A stretch of 64,000 bases of DNA from Streptomyces sp. NBC_00582 (GTDB lineage: Bacteria > Actinomycetota > Actinomycetes > Streptomycetales > Streptomycetaceae), in assembly GCF_036345155.1 (NCBI RefSeq), contig NZ_CP107772.1, forward strand, positions 4,216,001 through 4,280,000. The letters run 5' to 3'. Below are positions 43,872 to 53,377 of the stretch, one piece after another. Within the stretch, counting starts at the first letter, position 1. Every line of letters starts with the position of its first letter. The notes beneath the pieces were generated by a model. The model was not told the DNA's origin. It saw nothing but the letters and a program-made list of their open reading frames with translations, and made no database searches. Position numbers and translations under genes: made by a program.

Positions 43872-44678
43872 ATGAAGAGATCATCGGGGGCGCGGCTGTG
43901 CTCCACCGCCGCGATCGGCGCACTGTCACTCGCCCTGCTCACGGGCTGTTCCTCGGACGACGGCTCGAAGGACTCCGGGAAGTCCGGCGGCTCCAAGGGC
44001 TCCTCGTCGTCCTCCTCCTCGTCCGCCGCCGACGCGAAGGCGCCGACCTCGGCGGAGCTGGAGAAGCTGCTGCTCGCGCAGGGCGAGGTCAAGGGCTACA
44101 AGGTGACCGACGGCGACGACACGCTCCCCACGTCCAAGTCCGTCGTCAAGGTGGACAAGACGGAGTGCGCCCCGCTGGCCTGGGCCACGGCCGCTCTCCC
44201 GCCGGGCGACACGGACGCGGCCGCGAGCAACACCGTCACGGAGGAGAAGGCCTCGGCCTCTCCGACCTCGCTGGACGACGTCAGTGAGGCCGACATCGAG
44301 GACGCGTTCAAGGTCACCCTGACGTTCGTGGGGCTGTCCTCGTACGACGGCGACGGCGCCCAGAAGGCCATGAAGTCCGTGTCGGACGGCGTCGCGGCCT
44401 GCTCCGGCGGGTTCGGACTCCAGGCCGACGGCGAGAAGTCCAAGATCACCAAGGTCGCCTCGGAGAAGGGCACCGGGGGCGGCGACGAGGCGCTGGCGTT
44501 CTCGGAGACCGTCGACATGGACGGCGAGGGCACGGCCACCTTCCACGCCGAGGTGATCCGCAAGGGCACCACGGTGGCCACGTTCTACACGGTGAACTTC
44601 GCCGCGTTCGCCTCCGGCGGTGACATGGGCCCGGTCCCGGCGGCCGTGGTCACGGCCCAGCTCGGCAAACTGGCGTAA
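43872..44678 (+). CDS. Secreted lipoprotein, unknown function
   Basis: 268 residues. The signal peptide ends in LLTGC (lipid Cys at 26), followed by a Ser/Gly/Lys linker with a run of serines. The folded part has two cysteines (KTECAPLAW, VAACSGGFG) that could pair. The pattern resembles actinobacterial lipoproteins of the LpqN/PknH-sensor type, but that is only a resemblance. Followed by a strong hairpin. Confidence 0.78.
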   Translation: MKRSSGARLCSTAAIGALSLALLTGCSSDDGSKDSGKSGGSKGSSSSSSSSAADAKAPTSAELEKLLLAQGEVKGYKVTDGDDTLPTSKSVVKVDKTECAPLAWATAALPPGDTDAAASNTVTEEKASASPTSLDDVSEADIEDAFKVTLTFVGLSSYDGDGAQKAMKSVSDGVAACSGGFGLQADGEKSKITKVASEKGTGGGDEALAFSETVDMDGEGTATFHAEVIRKGTTVATFYTVNFAAFASGGDMGPVPAAVVTAQLGKLA

Positions 44679-44693
44679 CCCACGCGTCCCACA

Positions 44694-44725
44694 GGGCCCT
44701 GCCGTCACCACGTACGGCAGGGCCC
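44694..44725. terminator. Bidirectional hairpin between lipoprotein gene and hutH
   Basis: Perfect 12-bp stem: GGGCCCTGCCGT (44694-44705) and ACGGCAGGGCCC (44714-44725), eight-base loop. It lies between convergent genes. Confidence 0.9.
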
Positions 44726-44731
44726 CCTGCG

Positions 44732-46276
44732 TCACCTCAGCGGCCCGGTGACGGTCTCCGCCGCCGCGACCAGCCGGCCCTCGCGCACGAACGTGTCGGC
44801 CGCCGCGAGGTCGGGCGCCAGGAACCGGTCGGGACCGGGCCCCTGGACCCCGGCCTCGCGCACGGCTGCGAGGACCGCGCGGGTCGCGGGCGCCGGGGTG
44901 AGTCCCTCGCGCAGCTCGACGCCGCGCGTGGCCGCGTACAGCTCGACGGCGAGGACGCGGTTGAGGTTGTCGACGGCCGTGCGCAGCTTGCGCGCCGCCG
45001 ACCAGCCCATCGACACATGGTCCTCCTGCATCGCGGAGGACGGGATCGAGTCCGCCGAGGCCGGTACGGCGAGCCGCTTCAGTTCGGCGACCAGTGCGGC
45101 CTGCGTGTACTGGGCGATCATCAGCCCGGAGTCGACGCCGGCGTCGTCGGCGAGGAACGGCGGCAGGCCGTGGCTGCGGTTCTTGTCCAGCAGCCGGTCG
45201 GTGCGCCGCTCGGCGATGGAGGCGAGGTCGGCGGCGGCGATCGCGAGGAAGTCCAGGACGTACGCCACCGGGGCGCCGTGGAAGTTGCCGTTGGACTCGA
45301 CCCGGCCGTCGGGCAGGACCACCGGGTTGTCGACGGCCGAGGCGAGCTCCCGCTCGGCGACGAGCCGGGCGTGGGCCATCGTGTCGCGTCCGGCGCCGGC
45401 GACCTGCGGGGCGCAGCGCACCGAGTAGGCGTCCTGGACGCGGGGGGCGCCGTCCTGGTGGTGCCCGGTGAGCTCGGAGCCCGCGAGGACGGCGAGCATG
45501 TTGGCGGCGGAGTCGCCCTGGCCCGGGTGCGGGCGGATGGCGTGCAGCTCGGGCGCGAGGACCTTGTCCGTACCGAGCAGCGCCTCCAGGCTGAGGGCGG
45601 CGGTGATGTCGGCGGACTTGTAGAGCCGGTCCAGGTCGGCGAGGGCCATGATCAGCATGCCGAGCATGCCGTCGGTGCCGTTGAGGAGGGCGAGGCCCTC
45701 CTTCTCGCGCAGCTCGACGGGGTCGATGCCGGCCTCGGCGAGCAGGTCGGCGGCGGGGCGGACGGTCCCGTCCGGGCCCTCGGCGTCCCCCTCGCCCATC
45801 AGGGTGAGGGCGCAGTGGGACAGGGGCGCGAGGTCGCCGGAGCAGCCGAGGGAGCCGTACTCGTGGACGACGGGGGTGATCCCGGCGTTGAGGAGGTCGG
45901 CCATGGTCTGCGCGACCTCGGGCCGCACGCCCGTGTGTCCCGAGCAGACGGTCTTCAGCCGCAGGAACATCAGCGCGCGGACGACCTCGCGCTCGACGCG
46001 GGGGCCCATGCCGGCGGCGTGCGAGCGGACGATGTTGCGCTGGAGCTGTGCGCGCAGTTCCTGGCTGATGTGCCGGGTGGCGAGGGCGCCGAATCCGGTG
46101 GAGACGCCGTAGACCGGGTCGGGCTTGGCCGCGAGGGCGTCCACGATCCCACGGGCCGCGGCGAGCGCCGCCACCGCCTCACCGGAGAGCTCGACGCGGG
46201 CTCCGCCGCGCGCCACGGCGAGCACGTCGGACGCGGTCACCCCGGACGTCCCCACCACCACAGTGTGCATATCCAT
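44732..46276 (-). CDS. hutH: Histidine ammonia-lyase
   Basis: 514 residues from ATG 46276 (second ATG six bases on). Deaminates histidine to urocanate, first step of histidine use. The MIO cofactor region reads GSLGCSGDLAPLSH, with the cyclising tripeptide Cys145-Ser146-Gly147 in place of the usual Ala-Ser-Gly; I recall the same in other Streptomyces HutH proteins. Other signatures: VYGVSTGFG near 55-63 and SVRCAPQVAGA near 310. No other hut gene adjoins. No Shine-Dalgarno is visible. Confidence 0.95.
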   Translation of the reverse strand: MDMHTVVVGTSGVTASDVLAVARGGARVELSGEAVAALAAARGIVDALAAKPDPVYGVSTGFGALATRHISQELRAQLQRNIVRSHAAGMGPRVEREVVRALMFLRLKTVCSGHTGVRPEVAQTMADLLNAGITPVVHEYGSLGCSGDLAPLSHCALTLMGEGDAEGPDGTVRPAADLLAEAGIDPVELREKEGLALLNGTDGMLGMLIMALADLDRLYKSADITAALSLEALLGTDKVLAPELHAIRPHPGQGDSAANMLAVLAGSELTGHHQDGAPRVQDAYSVRCAPQVAGAGRDTMAHARLVAERELASAVDNPVVLPDGRVESNGNFHGAPVAYVLDFLAIAAADLASIAERRTDRLLDKNRSHGLPPFLADDAGVDSGLMIAQYTQAALVAELKRLAVPASADSIPSSAMQEDHVSMGWSAARKLRTAVDNLNRVLAVELYAATRGVELREGLTPAPATRAVLAAVREAGVQGPGPDRFLAPDLAAADTFVREGRLVAAAETVTGPLR

Positions 46277-46367
46277 ATTCAGGAGCGTACGCAGTGAAGA
46301 CGAAGATGTCACCAGTGGGTGCGCGGTTCACCCCTTACCGACTACGTCACACTCGGGCCCTGGGCGG

Positions 46368-47510
46368 TCAGGGGCGGCCGCGGAAGCTGCGCCGCTCGGC
46401 CGCCCGCTCCCGCGGCGGCTCGTCGGCGAGGCGTACGACGGGATCGTCGGGGCCCTCGCGGCCCGCGACCACCGGCCGGGCGGCCCGCACGGCCTTGGCA
46501 CGGTACTGGGCGGCGTCGGCGAGCCGGAAGAGCCGGCGGGCGGTGCGCACGGGCCCGATGGGGTCGCCGGTGGAGGCGACCCCGCAGGCCACGCCCTCGC
46601 CCAGCTCCAGCTCGCCGGCGCGCCGGCACAGCTCGCCCGCCACCCGCACCACCTCGTCGGCGGCCGGCCCGGCCGCGAGCAGACAGAACTCGTCGCCGCC
46701 GAGTCGCGCGGCCAGCGCCCCGGGCAGCATGGCCCCGCACAGCGACAGCACCGACCCGAACCGCTCCAGCAGCCGGTCGCCCACCGCGTGCCCCCGGGTG
46801 TCGTTGACCCGCTTGAGCCCGTTCAGGTCGCAGACGACCAGGCTGACCACGACACCGCGCGCCCGGTGCTGCTCGACCGCCTCCTCCAGGCGTACGTCGA
46901 CCGCGCGGCGGTTGGCGAGGCCGGTGAGGGCGTCCGTGAAGGCGAGCCGGCGGGCCTCCTCCAGCCGCTCGGTCTGGGCGAGCCCGGCGGCGACGACGGC
47001 CGCGAGGACGGTCGCGAAGTCGGCGTCGGCGCGGTCGAAGACGGGGGTACCGGTGGAGCGGGCCACGTACAGCTCGCCCCAGGCGCGCCCGTGCAGCACG
47101 ATCGGCGCGACGACGCACGAACCGCGCCCCCTGCGGCGCAGGGCGGCGACCCGCTGGTGGCAGTACCCCGGCCGCCCCTCGGCCGTCCCCTCGGCCAGCT
47201 CCACCCAGGCGTTGGGCTCACCACCGGACGCCCACCGCTCGTGCAGGAACTCGGTGATCTCCGGGAACTGGTGCACCGGATACGCCTCGGCCTCCGGGAA
47301 CTCCTCCTCGTCGGCCGCCCGGTCCCCCACGTTCACCAGGACCCGCAGCCGCCCCAGATCCCGCTCCCACACCGAGAGCGCGGCGAACCCCCCGGCCAGC
47401 GCCCGGCAGGCCCCGAGTGCCGCCGCCCGCCACGACTCGCGGGGCGTGTGCGCGGCGGCCATCCCCTGAGCCAACGCGACGACGGCCGCAAGGCGTCTGT
47501 CCTCACCCAT
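46368..47510 (-). CDS. GAF-GGDEF diguanylate cyclase
   Basis: 380 residues, no membrane helix. Residues ~20-180 form a GAF-like sensor; 185-350 form the cyclase domain with an intact GGDEF at 271-275 and DALTGLANRRA at 193-203. The inhibitory-site arginine and aspartate (RxxD, positions 262-265) are replaced by LPGA, so product inhibition by c-di-GMP at an I-site is not expected. In Streptomyces c-di-GMP delays development through BldD. The layout resembles the cytoplasmic cyclases of the CdgE type, though that assignment is from memory. hutH lies 91 bp beyond its stop. Confidence 0.9.
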   Translation of the reverse strand: MGEDRRLAAVVALAQGMAAAHTPRESWRAAALGACRALAGGFAALSVWERDLGRLRVLVNVGDRAADEEEFPEAEAYPVHQFPEITEFLHERWASGGEPNAWVELAEGTAEGRPGYCHQRVAALRRRGRGSCVVAPIVLHGRAWGELYVARSTGTPVFDRADADFATVLAAVVAAGLAQTERLEEARRLAFTDALTGLANRRAVDVRLEEAVEQHRARGVVVSLVVCDLNGLKRVNDTRGHAVGDRLLERFGSVLSLCGAMLPGALAARLGGDEFCLLAAGPAADEVVRVAGELCRRAGELELGEGVACGVASTGDPIGPVRTARRLFRLADAAQYRAKAVRAARPVVAGREGPDDPVVRLADEPPRERAAERRSFRGRP

Positions 47511-47596
47511 TACCCCAGGTTAGGGATATTTACTACGAAAGGGGATGTGAAGGGGCACTTAGAGTGACACCTCGCCCGGCCGCTCCGCCGAGGGCC

Positions 47597-48400
47597 CTAC
47601 TCCCCCGGCCAGCGAGCGGCCCGCTTCTCGTTGAACGCCGCCACGCCCTCCGCCCGGTCCCCCGAGAACGCGGTGGTCCGCCAGGCCGCGTCCTCCACCT
47701 CCAGCCCCGCCCGAAGATCCAGGCCCTGCCCGAGCCGCAGCGCCCGCTTGGCCGCCCGCAGCCCCACCGGCGAGTTCCCGGCGATCCGCGCGGCCATCGC
47801 CAGCGCCTCCTCCCGGTCGCGCCCCTCCTCCACCAGTACATCGACCAGCCCCAGCTCCCGTGCCTCGCCGGCCTCCACCCGTCGCGCGGTGAAGATCAGC
47901 TCGGCCGCGCGGGCCGCCCCGACGCGCCGCGGCAGCAACTGCGTACCGCCCCCGCCCGGGATCACCCCCACCGACACCTCCGGCAGCCCCACCACGGCCG
48001 TGGGGTCGGCCACGATGACATCGCACGCGAGCGCCAGCTCGTACCCCCCGCCCAGCGCGAACCCGTGGACCGCCGCCACCGTCGGCATCGGCAGCTCCAG
48101 GACGCCCGTGTACGCCCCGCGCGAGACCGGCCGCTGGCGCCGCAGGTCCGCGTCGGTGAAGGAGTTCCGCTCCTTGAGATCGGCGCCGACGCAGAACGCC
48201 CGCTCATGCGTCGAGGTCAGCACGACGGCCCGTACGTCCCGGTCCTCGCCCAGCGCCGCACACGCGCCGCCGACGGACCTGGCCATCTCGGTGGACATGG
48301 CGTTCATGGCCTTGGGCCGGTCGAGGACCAGCTCCGCGACATGACCGCCGTCCCCGTGCCGCCGCACCAGGACGAACTCCCCGAACCGCTCCTCGCTCAT
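47597..48400 (-). CDS. Enoyl-CoA hydratase/isomerase family protein
   Basis: 267 residues from ATG 48400, with GGAGGAAG upstream. Crotonase fold: ERAFCVGADLKER near 68-80 supplies one oxyanion-hole NH, GFALGGGYELALACD near 106-120 the other, and GLPEVSVGVIPGGGGTQLLPR near 129-149 has one catalytic Glu region. It hydrates 2-enoyl-CoA thioesters in beta-oxidation or a related pathway. The palindrome GTTAAC-N4-GTTAAC lies 28 bp upstream. Confidence 0.92.
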   Translation of the reverse strand: MSEERFGEFVLVRRHGDGGHVAELVLDRPKAMNAMSTEMARSVGGACAALGEDRDVRAVVLTSTHERAFCVGADLKERNSFTDADLRRQRPVSRGAYTGVLELPMPTVAAVHGFALGGGYELALACDVIVADPTAVVGLPEVSVGVIPGGGGTQLLPRRVGAARAAELIFTARRVEAGEARELGLVDVLVEEGRDREEALAMAARIAGNSPVGLRAAKRALRLGQGLDLRAGLEVEDAAWRTTAFSGDRAEGVAAFNEKRAARWPGE

Positions 48401-48427
48401 GACTTCCTCCGCGACATCGACACCCGA

Positions 48428-48443
48428 GTTAACGATGGTTAAC
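48428..48443. promoter_or_regulatory. Inverted repeat GTTAAC-GATG-GTTAAC upstream of the enoyl-CoA hydratase gene
   Basis: Two GTTAAC hexamers (each self-complementary) separated by GATG give a 16-bp site with near-perfect dyad symmetry, A/T-rich in a GC-rich setting. Placement just upstream of the gene suggests a repressor operator; the protein is not identifiable. Confidence 0.5.
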
Positions 48444-48660
48444 ACCTCTCGGTCCGAGATCATCGCAGCCTCGGGCCCCGGAGAAAAGGCCGGGCGGTCC
48501 GGGGCCGGTTCCCCCGGCATCCCCGTCCCCTCCCCACCCCGGGGACCGCCCACCCGTTCGAGTGACATCTCACCCAACTCCTCCCCGACCCCTCATGGGA
48601 GCGCATAACGTGCGTCCGCCCCGGCGCATCGGGGGCGCGACCGCACCGGGAGGGAACGCG

Positions 48661-49284
48661 ATGACCATCACACCGGTGGACGACCGGCAGACGGAGCCCA
48701 CCCGGCTCTTCGCGGCGCCACGCGGCCGGCACCGCCGTCCCCGCCCCCGCAAGGTCCTGTTCGCCGCGGGCGGCCTGGCGCTGGCCGCCGGGGTACTGAG
48801 CCTGGTGCGGATGTCGTCCGGCCCGGCCGGCGTCACCGGTATCGGCACCGCGGAGGCGGAACCCCACCCGGACCCCGTCACGAGCGCCGACACCGCCACG
48901 GACCACGCGGCCAACGCCGGCGCCACCGTCGCGGCCACCCCGACCGCGCCCTCCGCCATGGGCGGGGCGAGCGCCGAGCCGACCCCCCAGGTCAGCCTCG
49001 TCCCCGGCAGCCCGGGCGCCCCCACGTCCGTATCCCTCACGCCGGGCCCGTCCTACGCCCCGGCCGCCCCGCACCCCGCCCCGGCCGCGCGCATCCCCGC
49101 CCCCGCGCCGAGCCGCTCCACCGTGTCCCGGCCCGCACCGACCCGCACGCCGGCGCCCGCCCCGACGGCGAGCACGCCCCCGGCCCCCGCCCCGCGGCAC
49201 CCCGCCCCGGCCCCTCAGCCGGGCGTCTGCGTCCCCGTCGTAGGCCTGTGCGTGGACCCGCTGCACGTGACGTCAGCACTGTGA
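48661..49284 (+). CDS. Membrane-anchored Pro/Ala-rich protein
   Basis: 207 residues from ATG 48661 with GGGAGGG upstream. A cytoplasmic basic N-terminus (RGRHRRPRPRK) leads into one helix (about 37-55), then ~150 external residues rich in Pro, Ala, Thr and Ser, ending with PGVCVPVVGLCVDPL, a two-Cys motif. A cell-envelope spanning protein of unknown role; convergent with the adenylate cyclase gene. Confidence 0.75.
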   Translation: MTITPVDDRQTEPTRLFAAPRGRHRRPRPRKVLFAAGGLALAAGVLSLVRMSSGPAGVTGIGTAEAEPHPDPVTSADTATDHAANAGATVAATPTAPSAMGGASAEPTPQVSLVPGSPGAPTSVSLTPGPSYAPAAPHPAPAARIPAPAPSRSTVSRPAPTRTPAPAPTASTPPAPAPRHPAPAPQPGVCVPVVGLCVDPLHVTSAL

Positions 49285-49300
49285 GAACGGAGAGCGCCGG

Positions 49301-50395
49301 TCAGTCGCCCGGGTCCTGGCGGCGGGTCAACAGCCACGGCTCGACCACGCCGAGGCCACGCACCGGCCGCTGCCACATCGGCTGGAGCGCGAAGCGGTAC
49401 TTCGGCGGCTCCTCGCCCTCCTTCTCCGCCGCCGCGGCCTCCTCCGCCGCCTCCGCCTCGGAGGCCGGCGCGTCCCCGGTGCGGATCAGTTCCTCGGCGA
49501 ACGCGCTGTCGACGAGCACCGCGTCGCGCGGCGCTATCGACGTCAGCCGCGAGGCGAGGTTGACCGTCGTACCGAAGACATCGCCCATCCGGGTCGTGAC
49601 CGTGCCGAACGCCATGCCGACCCGCAGCTCCGGCATCGTCTCGTCGTTGCTCATCGTCTCGACCAGCAGCAGCGCGATGTCGGCGGCGGTGCCCGCGTCG
49701 TCCGCCGCGTACAGCACCTCGTCGCCGAGGGTCTTGATCAGCCGGCCGCCGCGGGCCGCCACCAGGTCGGCGGAGGTGGTCTCGAAGGCCTCGACCAGCT
49801 CGCCGAGCTCCTCCTCCTCCATCCGCCGGGTCAGCCGGGTGAAGCCGACCAGGTCGGCGAAGCAGACGGCGAGCCGCCGGTCCACCATCTCCTCGTCGTC
49901 CGCGGCCTGCACGACCCGGCCGGCCGAGGCGGCGAGCTGGCGGCGCCAGACGTAGACCAGGAACTCCTCCAGCTCGGGCAGCAGCAGTTCGACGATCGGA
50001 TACGTGACCTCGGTGCGGGTCATACCCGGCTCGGGCGGCTCGGTCAGCCCCTCCAGGAAGGAGTCGATCTGCCATTCGGCCAACCGGGCGGTGGTCTGGC
50101 CCGTGGACCGCGCCACCTGCACCGCCATCGCCTCGCTGAGCAGCCCCGCCTCGACCAGACCGGCGAGCCGGCGCAGCGCCAGCACATCGGCCTCGGTGAG
50201 CGCCTTGGCCTGCCCGATGTCGGCGAAACCCATCGCCCGCCAGAAACGGGACGCCAGCTCCATGGAGACACCGGCGCTACGGGCCGCCTGGAACGGGGTG
50301 TAGCGCCGCTCGGCGCCGAGGATGAGCTGTTCGAGGCGCAGCGCGAGCGGGTTGCCCTCGTCGGGATCGTCGGAGCCCGTGTCGTCGACGGTCAC
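49301..50395 (-). CDS. cya: Class III adenylate cyclase
   Basis: 364 residues from GTG 50395. An N-terminal MerR-like helical region (EQLILGAERRYTPFQAARSAGVSMEL, ADVLALRRLAGLVEAGLL) precedes the class III catalytic domain at about 168-320: CFADLVGFTRLTRRM, GRLIKTLGDEVLYAADD, RVGMAFGTVTTRMGDVFGTTVNLASRL. Metal aspartates and transition-state Asn/Arg positions appear present. It makes cAMP, which affects germination and development in Streptomyces. Gene position next to birA matches S. coelicolor cya as I remember it. Confidence 0.94.
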   Translation of the reverse strand: MTVDDTGSDDPDEGNPLALRLEQLILGAERRYTPFQAARSAGVSMELASRFWRAMGFADIGQAKALTEADVLALRRLAGLVEAGLLSEAMAVQVARSTGQTTARLAEWQIDSFLEGLTEPPEPGMTRTEVTYPIVELLLPELEEFLVYVWRRQLAASAGRVVQAADDEEMVDRRLAVCFADLVGFTRLTRRMEEEELGELVEAFETTSADLVAARGGRLIKTLGDEVLYAADDAGTAADIALLLVETMSNDETMPELRVGMAFGTVTTRMGDVFGTTVNLASRLTSIAPRDAVLVDSAFAEELIRTGDAPASEAEAAEEAAAAEKEGEEPPKYRFALQPMWQRPVRGLGVVEPWLLTRRQDPGD

Positions 50396-50531
50396 GCCTG
50401 CTGCCCTTCCGATCTTCCGCGGTCAGGTATCGACCGGCCTCAACTCTACGGCAGTGTGCGGTAGCTCACGCCCGTGAAGCCGACGGTAAGTCCCCTTGAC
50501 GGGGGCGGCACCCGGCATCACGTTTTTTCCC

Positions 50532-51401
50532 TCACGCGGGCCTCAGGTGCACGATGTCCCCCGCCCCCACCGGCTCCTGCACGCCTTCCCTCGTGGCGAT
50601 CACCAAACGCCCGTCCCCGTCCACGGCCACCGCCTCCCCCACCACCGACCGGTCCCCCGGCAGCTCGGCCCGCACCTCGCGGCCCAGGGTCGCGCAGCCC
50701 GCCGCGTACGCCTCCTGCAGACCGCTCGCCGCCGGATCGCCGCCCGCCGACCGCCAGCGGTCGTACCACTCCTCCAGTGAGCGCAGGACGGCCCGCAGCA
50801 GCGGATCGCGGTCCGTGTTCGCCGCTCCGGCGAGGGCCAGCGAGCCGGCCCGGGGCACGGGCAGCTCGTCGGCGCGCAGGGTGACGTTGACGCCGACGCC
50901 GACGACGACACCGTCCTCGCCGGCGCGCTCGGCGAGGATCCCGCCCGCCTTGCGTTCCTCGCCGCCCACCGTCACCAGCAGGTCGTTGGGCCACTTGAGA
51001 GCCGTGTCCACGCCGGCCCCGCGCGCGAGGCCGGTCGCGACGGCGACGCCGGTGAGCAGCGGCAGCCAGCCCCAGCGGGCCACGGGGACCTCGGCCGGCC
51101 GGAGCAGGACGGAGAAGAACAGTCCGGAGCGCGGGGGCGCCGTCCACTGCCGGTCCAGGCGGCCACGTCCGGAGGTCTGCTCCTCGGCGACGAGGACGGC
51201 GCCCTCCTCCGCCCCGCCCGCCGCCGCACGGGCCACGAGGTCGGAGTTGGTGGACCCGGTGCGCTGGACGATCTCCAGATCGCGGTAGAGGCCGCCGCCC
51301 TCCCGGAGCAGCGCCCGGCGCAGGGCCGTGGCGTTGAGGGGCGGCCGGTCGAGGGCGGACCAGCGGCTGCCGTTCGCGTCTGAGGCATCTCGGGGCGTCA
51401 T
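50532..51401 (-). CDS. birA: Biotin--[acetyl-CoA carboxylase] ligase
   Basis: 289 residues. Catalytic loop SGRGRLDRQW (GRGRxxR) near 85-94, biotin-site WPNDLL near 149-154 and KAGGIL near 168-173, with the C-terminal SH3-like domain ending IVHLRPA. There is no N-terminal HTH, so it is a monofunctional ligase, not a repressor. It biotinylates the carboxylase alpha chain such as AccA2 in this window. It is divergent from pccB, the beta subunit gene. Confidence 0.95.
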   Translation of the reverse strand: MTPRDASDANGSRWSALDRPPLNATALRRALLREGGGLYRDLEIVQRTGSTNSDLVARAAAGGAEEGAVLVAEEQTSGRGRLDRQWTAPPRSGLFFSVLLRPAEVPVARWGWLPLLTGVAVATGLARGAGVDTALKWPNDLLVTVGGEERKAGGILAERAGEDGVVVGVGVNVTLRADELPVPRAGSLALAGAANTDRDPLLRAVLRSLEEWYDRWRSAGGDPAASGLQEAYAAGCATLGREVRAELPGDRSVVGEAVAVDGDGRLVIATREGVQEPVGAGDIVHLRPA

Positions 51402-51511
51402 GCAAGCCACCCTAGGTGTGTGAAACGCCGCACTGCTGATTGGTAGGCGCACCACTAGTCTACGGATGAGTAACCGTCCCCCCTTTTGAGCAGGCAGGGA
51501 GCCGCATCCCG

Positions 51512-53125
51512 ATGTCCGAGCCGGAAGAGCGTCACGAGATCCCAGGGATCGACATCCACACCACCGCGGGGAAGCTCGCGGATCTCCAGCGCCGTATCGA
51601 GGAAGCGACGCACGCCGGCTCCGCACGCGCCGTGGAGAAGCAGCACGCCAAGGGCAAGCTGACGGCCCGTGAGCGCATCGAACTCCTTCTCGACGAGGGG
51701 TCGTTCGTCGAGCTCGACGAGTTCACCCGGCACCGCTCCACCAACTTCGGCCTGGAGAGGAACCGCCCCTACGGGGACGGTGTCGTGACCGGCTACGGCA
51801 CGGTCGACGGACGCCCGGTGGCGGTGTTCTCCCAGGACTTCACCGTCTTCGGCGGTGCGCTGGGCGAGGTCTACGGCCAGAAGATCGTCAAGGTGATGGA
51901 CTTCGCCCTGAAGACGGGCTGCCCGGTCATCGGCATCAACGACTCCGGCGGCGCCCGCATCCAGGAGGGCGTGGCCTCGCTGGGGGCGTACGGCGAGATC
52001 TTCCGCCGCAACACGCACGCGTCCGGTGTGATCCCGCAGATCTCCCTGGTCGTCGGTCCCTGCGCGGGCGGCGCGGTGTACTCCCCCGCGATCACCGACT
52101 TCACGGTCATGGTCGACCAGACGTCCCACATGTTCATCACCGGTCCGGACGTCATCAAGACGGTCACCGGTGAGGACGTCGGCTTCGAGGAGCTGGGCGG
52201 CGCGCGCACCCACAACTCCGTCTCGGGCGTGGCCCATCACATGGCCGGTGACGAGAAGGACGCGATCGAGTACATCAAGCAGCTCCTGTCGTACCTGCCG
52301 TCGAACAACCTCTCCGAGGCCCCGGTGTTCCCGGAGGAGGCGGACCTCACGCTCACCGACGAGGACCTGGAGCTGGACACCCTCGTCCCGGACAGCGCCA
52401 ACCAGCCGTACGACATGCACACGGTGATCGAACACATCCTGGACGACGCCGAGTTCTTCGAGACGCAGCCGCTGTTCGCGCCGAACATCCTCACCGGCTA
52501 CGGCCGGGTCGAGGGCCACCCGGTCGGGATCGTCGCCAACCAGCCGATGCAGTTCGCCGGCTGCCTCGACATCAAGGCGAGCGAGAAGGCGGCCCGCTTC
52601 GTCCGTACGTGCGACGCCTTCAACATCCCGGTCGTCACCTTCGTCGACGTCCCCGGCTTCCTGCCCGGCGTCGACCAGGAGCACGACGGCATCATCCGCC
52701 GCGGCGCCAAGCTGATCTACGCCTACGCCGAGGCGACGGTGCCCCTGATCACCGTCATCACCCGCAAGGCCTTCGGCGGCGCCTACGACGTCATGGGCTC
52801 CAAGCACCTGGGCGCCGACCTCAACCTGGCCTGGCCCACCGCCCAGATCGCCGTCATGGGCGCCCAGGGCGCGGTCAACATCCTGCACCGCCGCACGATC
52901 GCGGAGGCGGAGGCGAACGGCGAGGACCTGGAGGCGGTGCGCGCCCGGCTGATCCAGGAGTACGAGGACACCCTCCTCAACCCCTACATCGCGGCCGAGC
53001 GCGGCTACGTCGACTCCGTGATCATGCCGTCCGACACCCGCCGCCACATCGTCCGCGGCCTGCGCCAGCTCCGCACCAAGCGCGAGTCACTCCCCCCGAA
53101 GAAGCACGGCAACATCCCCCTCTAA
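51512..53125 (+). CDS. pccB: Propionyl-CoA/acyl-CoA carboxylase beta subunit (carboxyltransferase)
   Basis: 537 residues. Carboxyltransferase domains N and C cover the whole chain: [26 protein letters not shown] (acyl-CoA oxyanion region) and [28 protein letters not shown] (biotin region). DTR/AQIAVMG and the ending [13 protein letters not shown] sequence are typical of PccB. It transfers CO2 from biotin on AccA2 to propionyl-CoA, giving methylmalonyl-CoA for polyketides and primary metabolism. A small epsilon subunit starts nine bases after its stop. Confidence 0.97.
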   Translation: MSEPEERHEIPGIDIHTTAGKLADLQRRIEEATHAGSARAVEKQHAKGKLTARERIELLLDEGSFVELDEFTRHRSTNFGLERNRPYGDGVVTGYGTVDGRPVAVFSQDFTVFGGALGEVYGQKIVKVMDFALKTGCPVIGINDSGGARIQEGVASLGAYGEIFRRNTHASGVIPQISLVVGPCAGGAVYSPAITDFTVMVDQTSHMFITGPDVIKTVTGEDVGFEELGGARTHNSVSGVAHHMAGDEKDAIEYIKQLLSYLPSNNLSEAPVFPEEADLTLTDEDLELDTLVPDSANQPYDMHTVIEHILDDAEFFETQPLFAPNILTGYGRVEGHPVGIVANQPMQFAGCLDIKASEKAARFVRTCDAFNIPVVTFVDVPGFLPGVDQEHDGIIRRGAKLIYAYAEATVPLITVITRKAFGGAYDVMGSKHLGADLNLAWPTAQIAVMGAQGAVNILHRRTIAEAEANGEDLEAVRARLIQEYEDTLLNPYIAAERGYVDSVIMPSDTRRHIVRGLRQLRTKRESLPPKKHGNIPL

Positions 53126-53134
53126 GGAGCCGCT

Positions 53135-53350
53135 GTGACGATCAAGGTCGTACGGGGCAACCCGACCCCGGAGGAGCTGGCCGCCGCCCTGGCGGTGGTC
53201 CGAGCCCGCGCCGCGGCGGCGGCGACGACGCCGCCCGGCGCGGAGGGCCCCAGGGACGCGTGGTCCGACCCGGCGAGGATCGCGGGCCAACGCGTCCCCC
53301 AGCCGGGCCGGGCGTCCTGGGCTCGCACCTATTGGCCGAGCCAGGGATGA
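53135..53350 (+). CDS. Acyl-CoA carboxylase epsilon subunit (AccE/PccE)
   Basis: 71 residues from GTG 53135, with AAGGAG seven bases upstream. IKVVRGNPTPEELAAALAVV is the epsilon-subunit signature; WSDPARIAGQRVPQPGRASWARTYWP at the C-terminus is also typical. It stimulates assembly and activity of the alpha-beta carboxylase complex in actinobacteria. It is cotranscribed with pccB. Confidence 0.93.
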   Translation: MTIKVVRGNPTPEELAAALAVVRARAAAAATTPPGAEGPRDAWSDPARIAGQRVPQPGRASWARTYWPSQG

Positions 53351-53357
53351 CCCACCC

Positions 53358-53377
53358 AGGGGCGCGGGGAACAGCGC
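53358..53377 (+). repeat. Streptomyces-type 20-bp dispersed element, copy 2
   Basis: AGGGGCGCGGGGAACAGCGC, differing at one base from the copy at 38637-38656. It lies in the gap after the epsilon-subunit gene. Confidence 0.78.
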
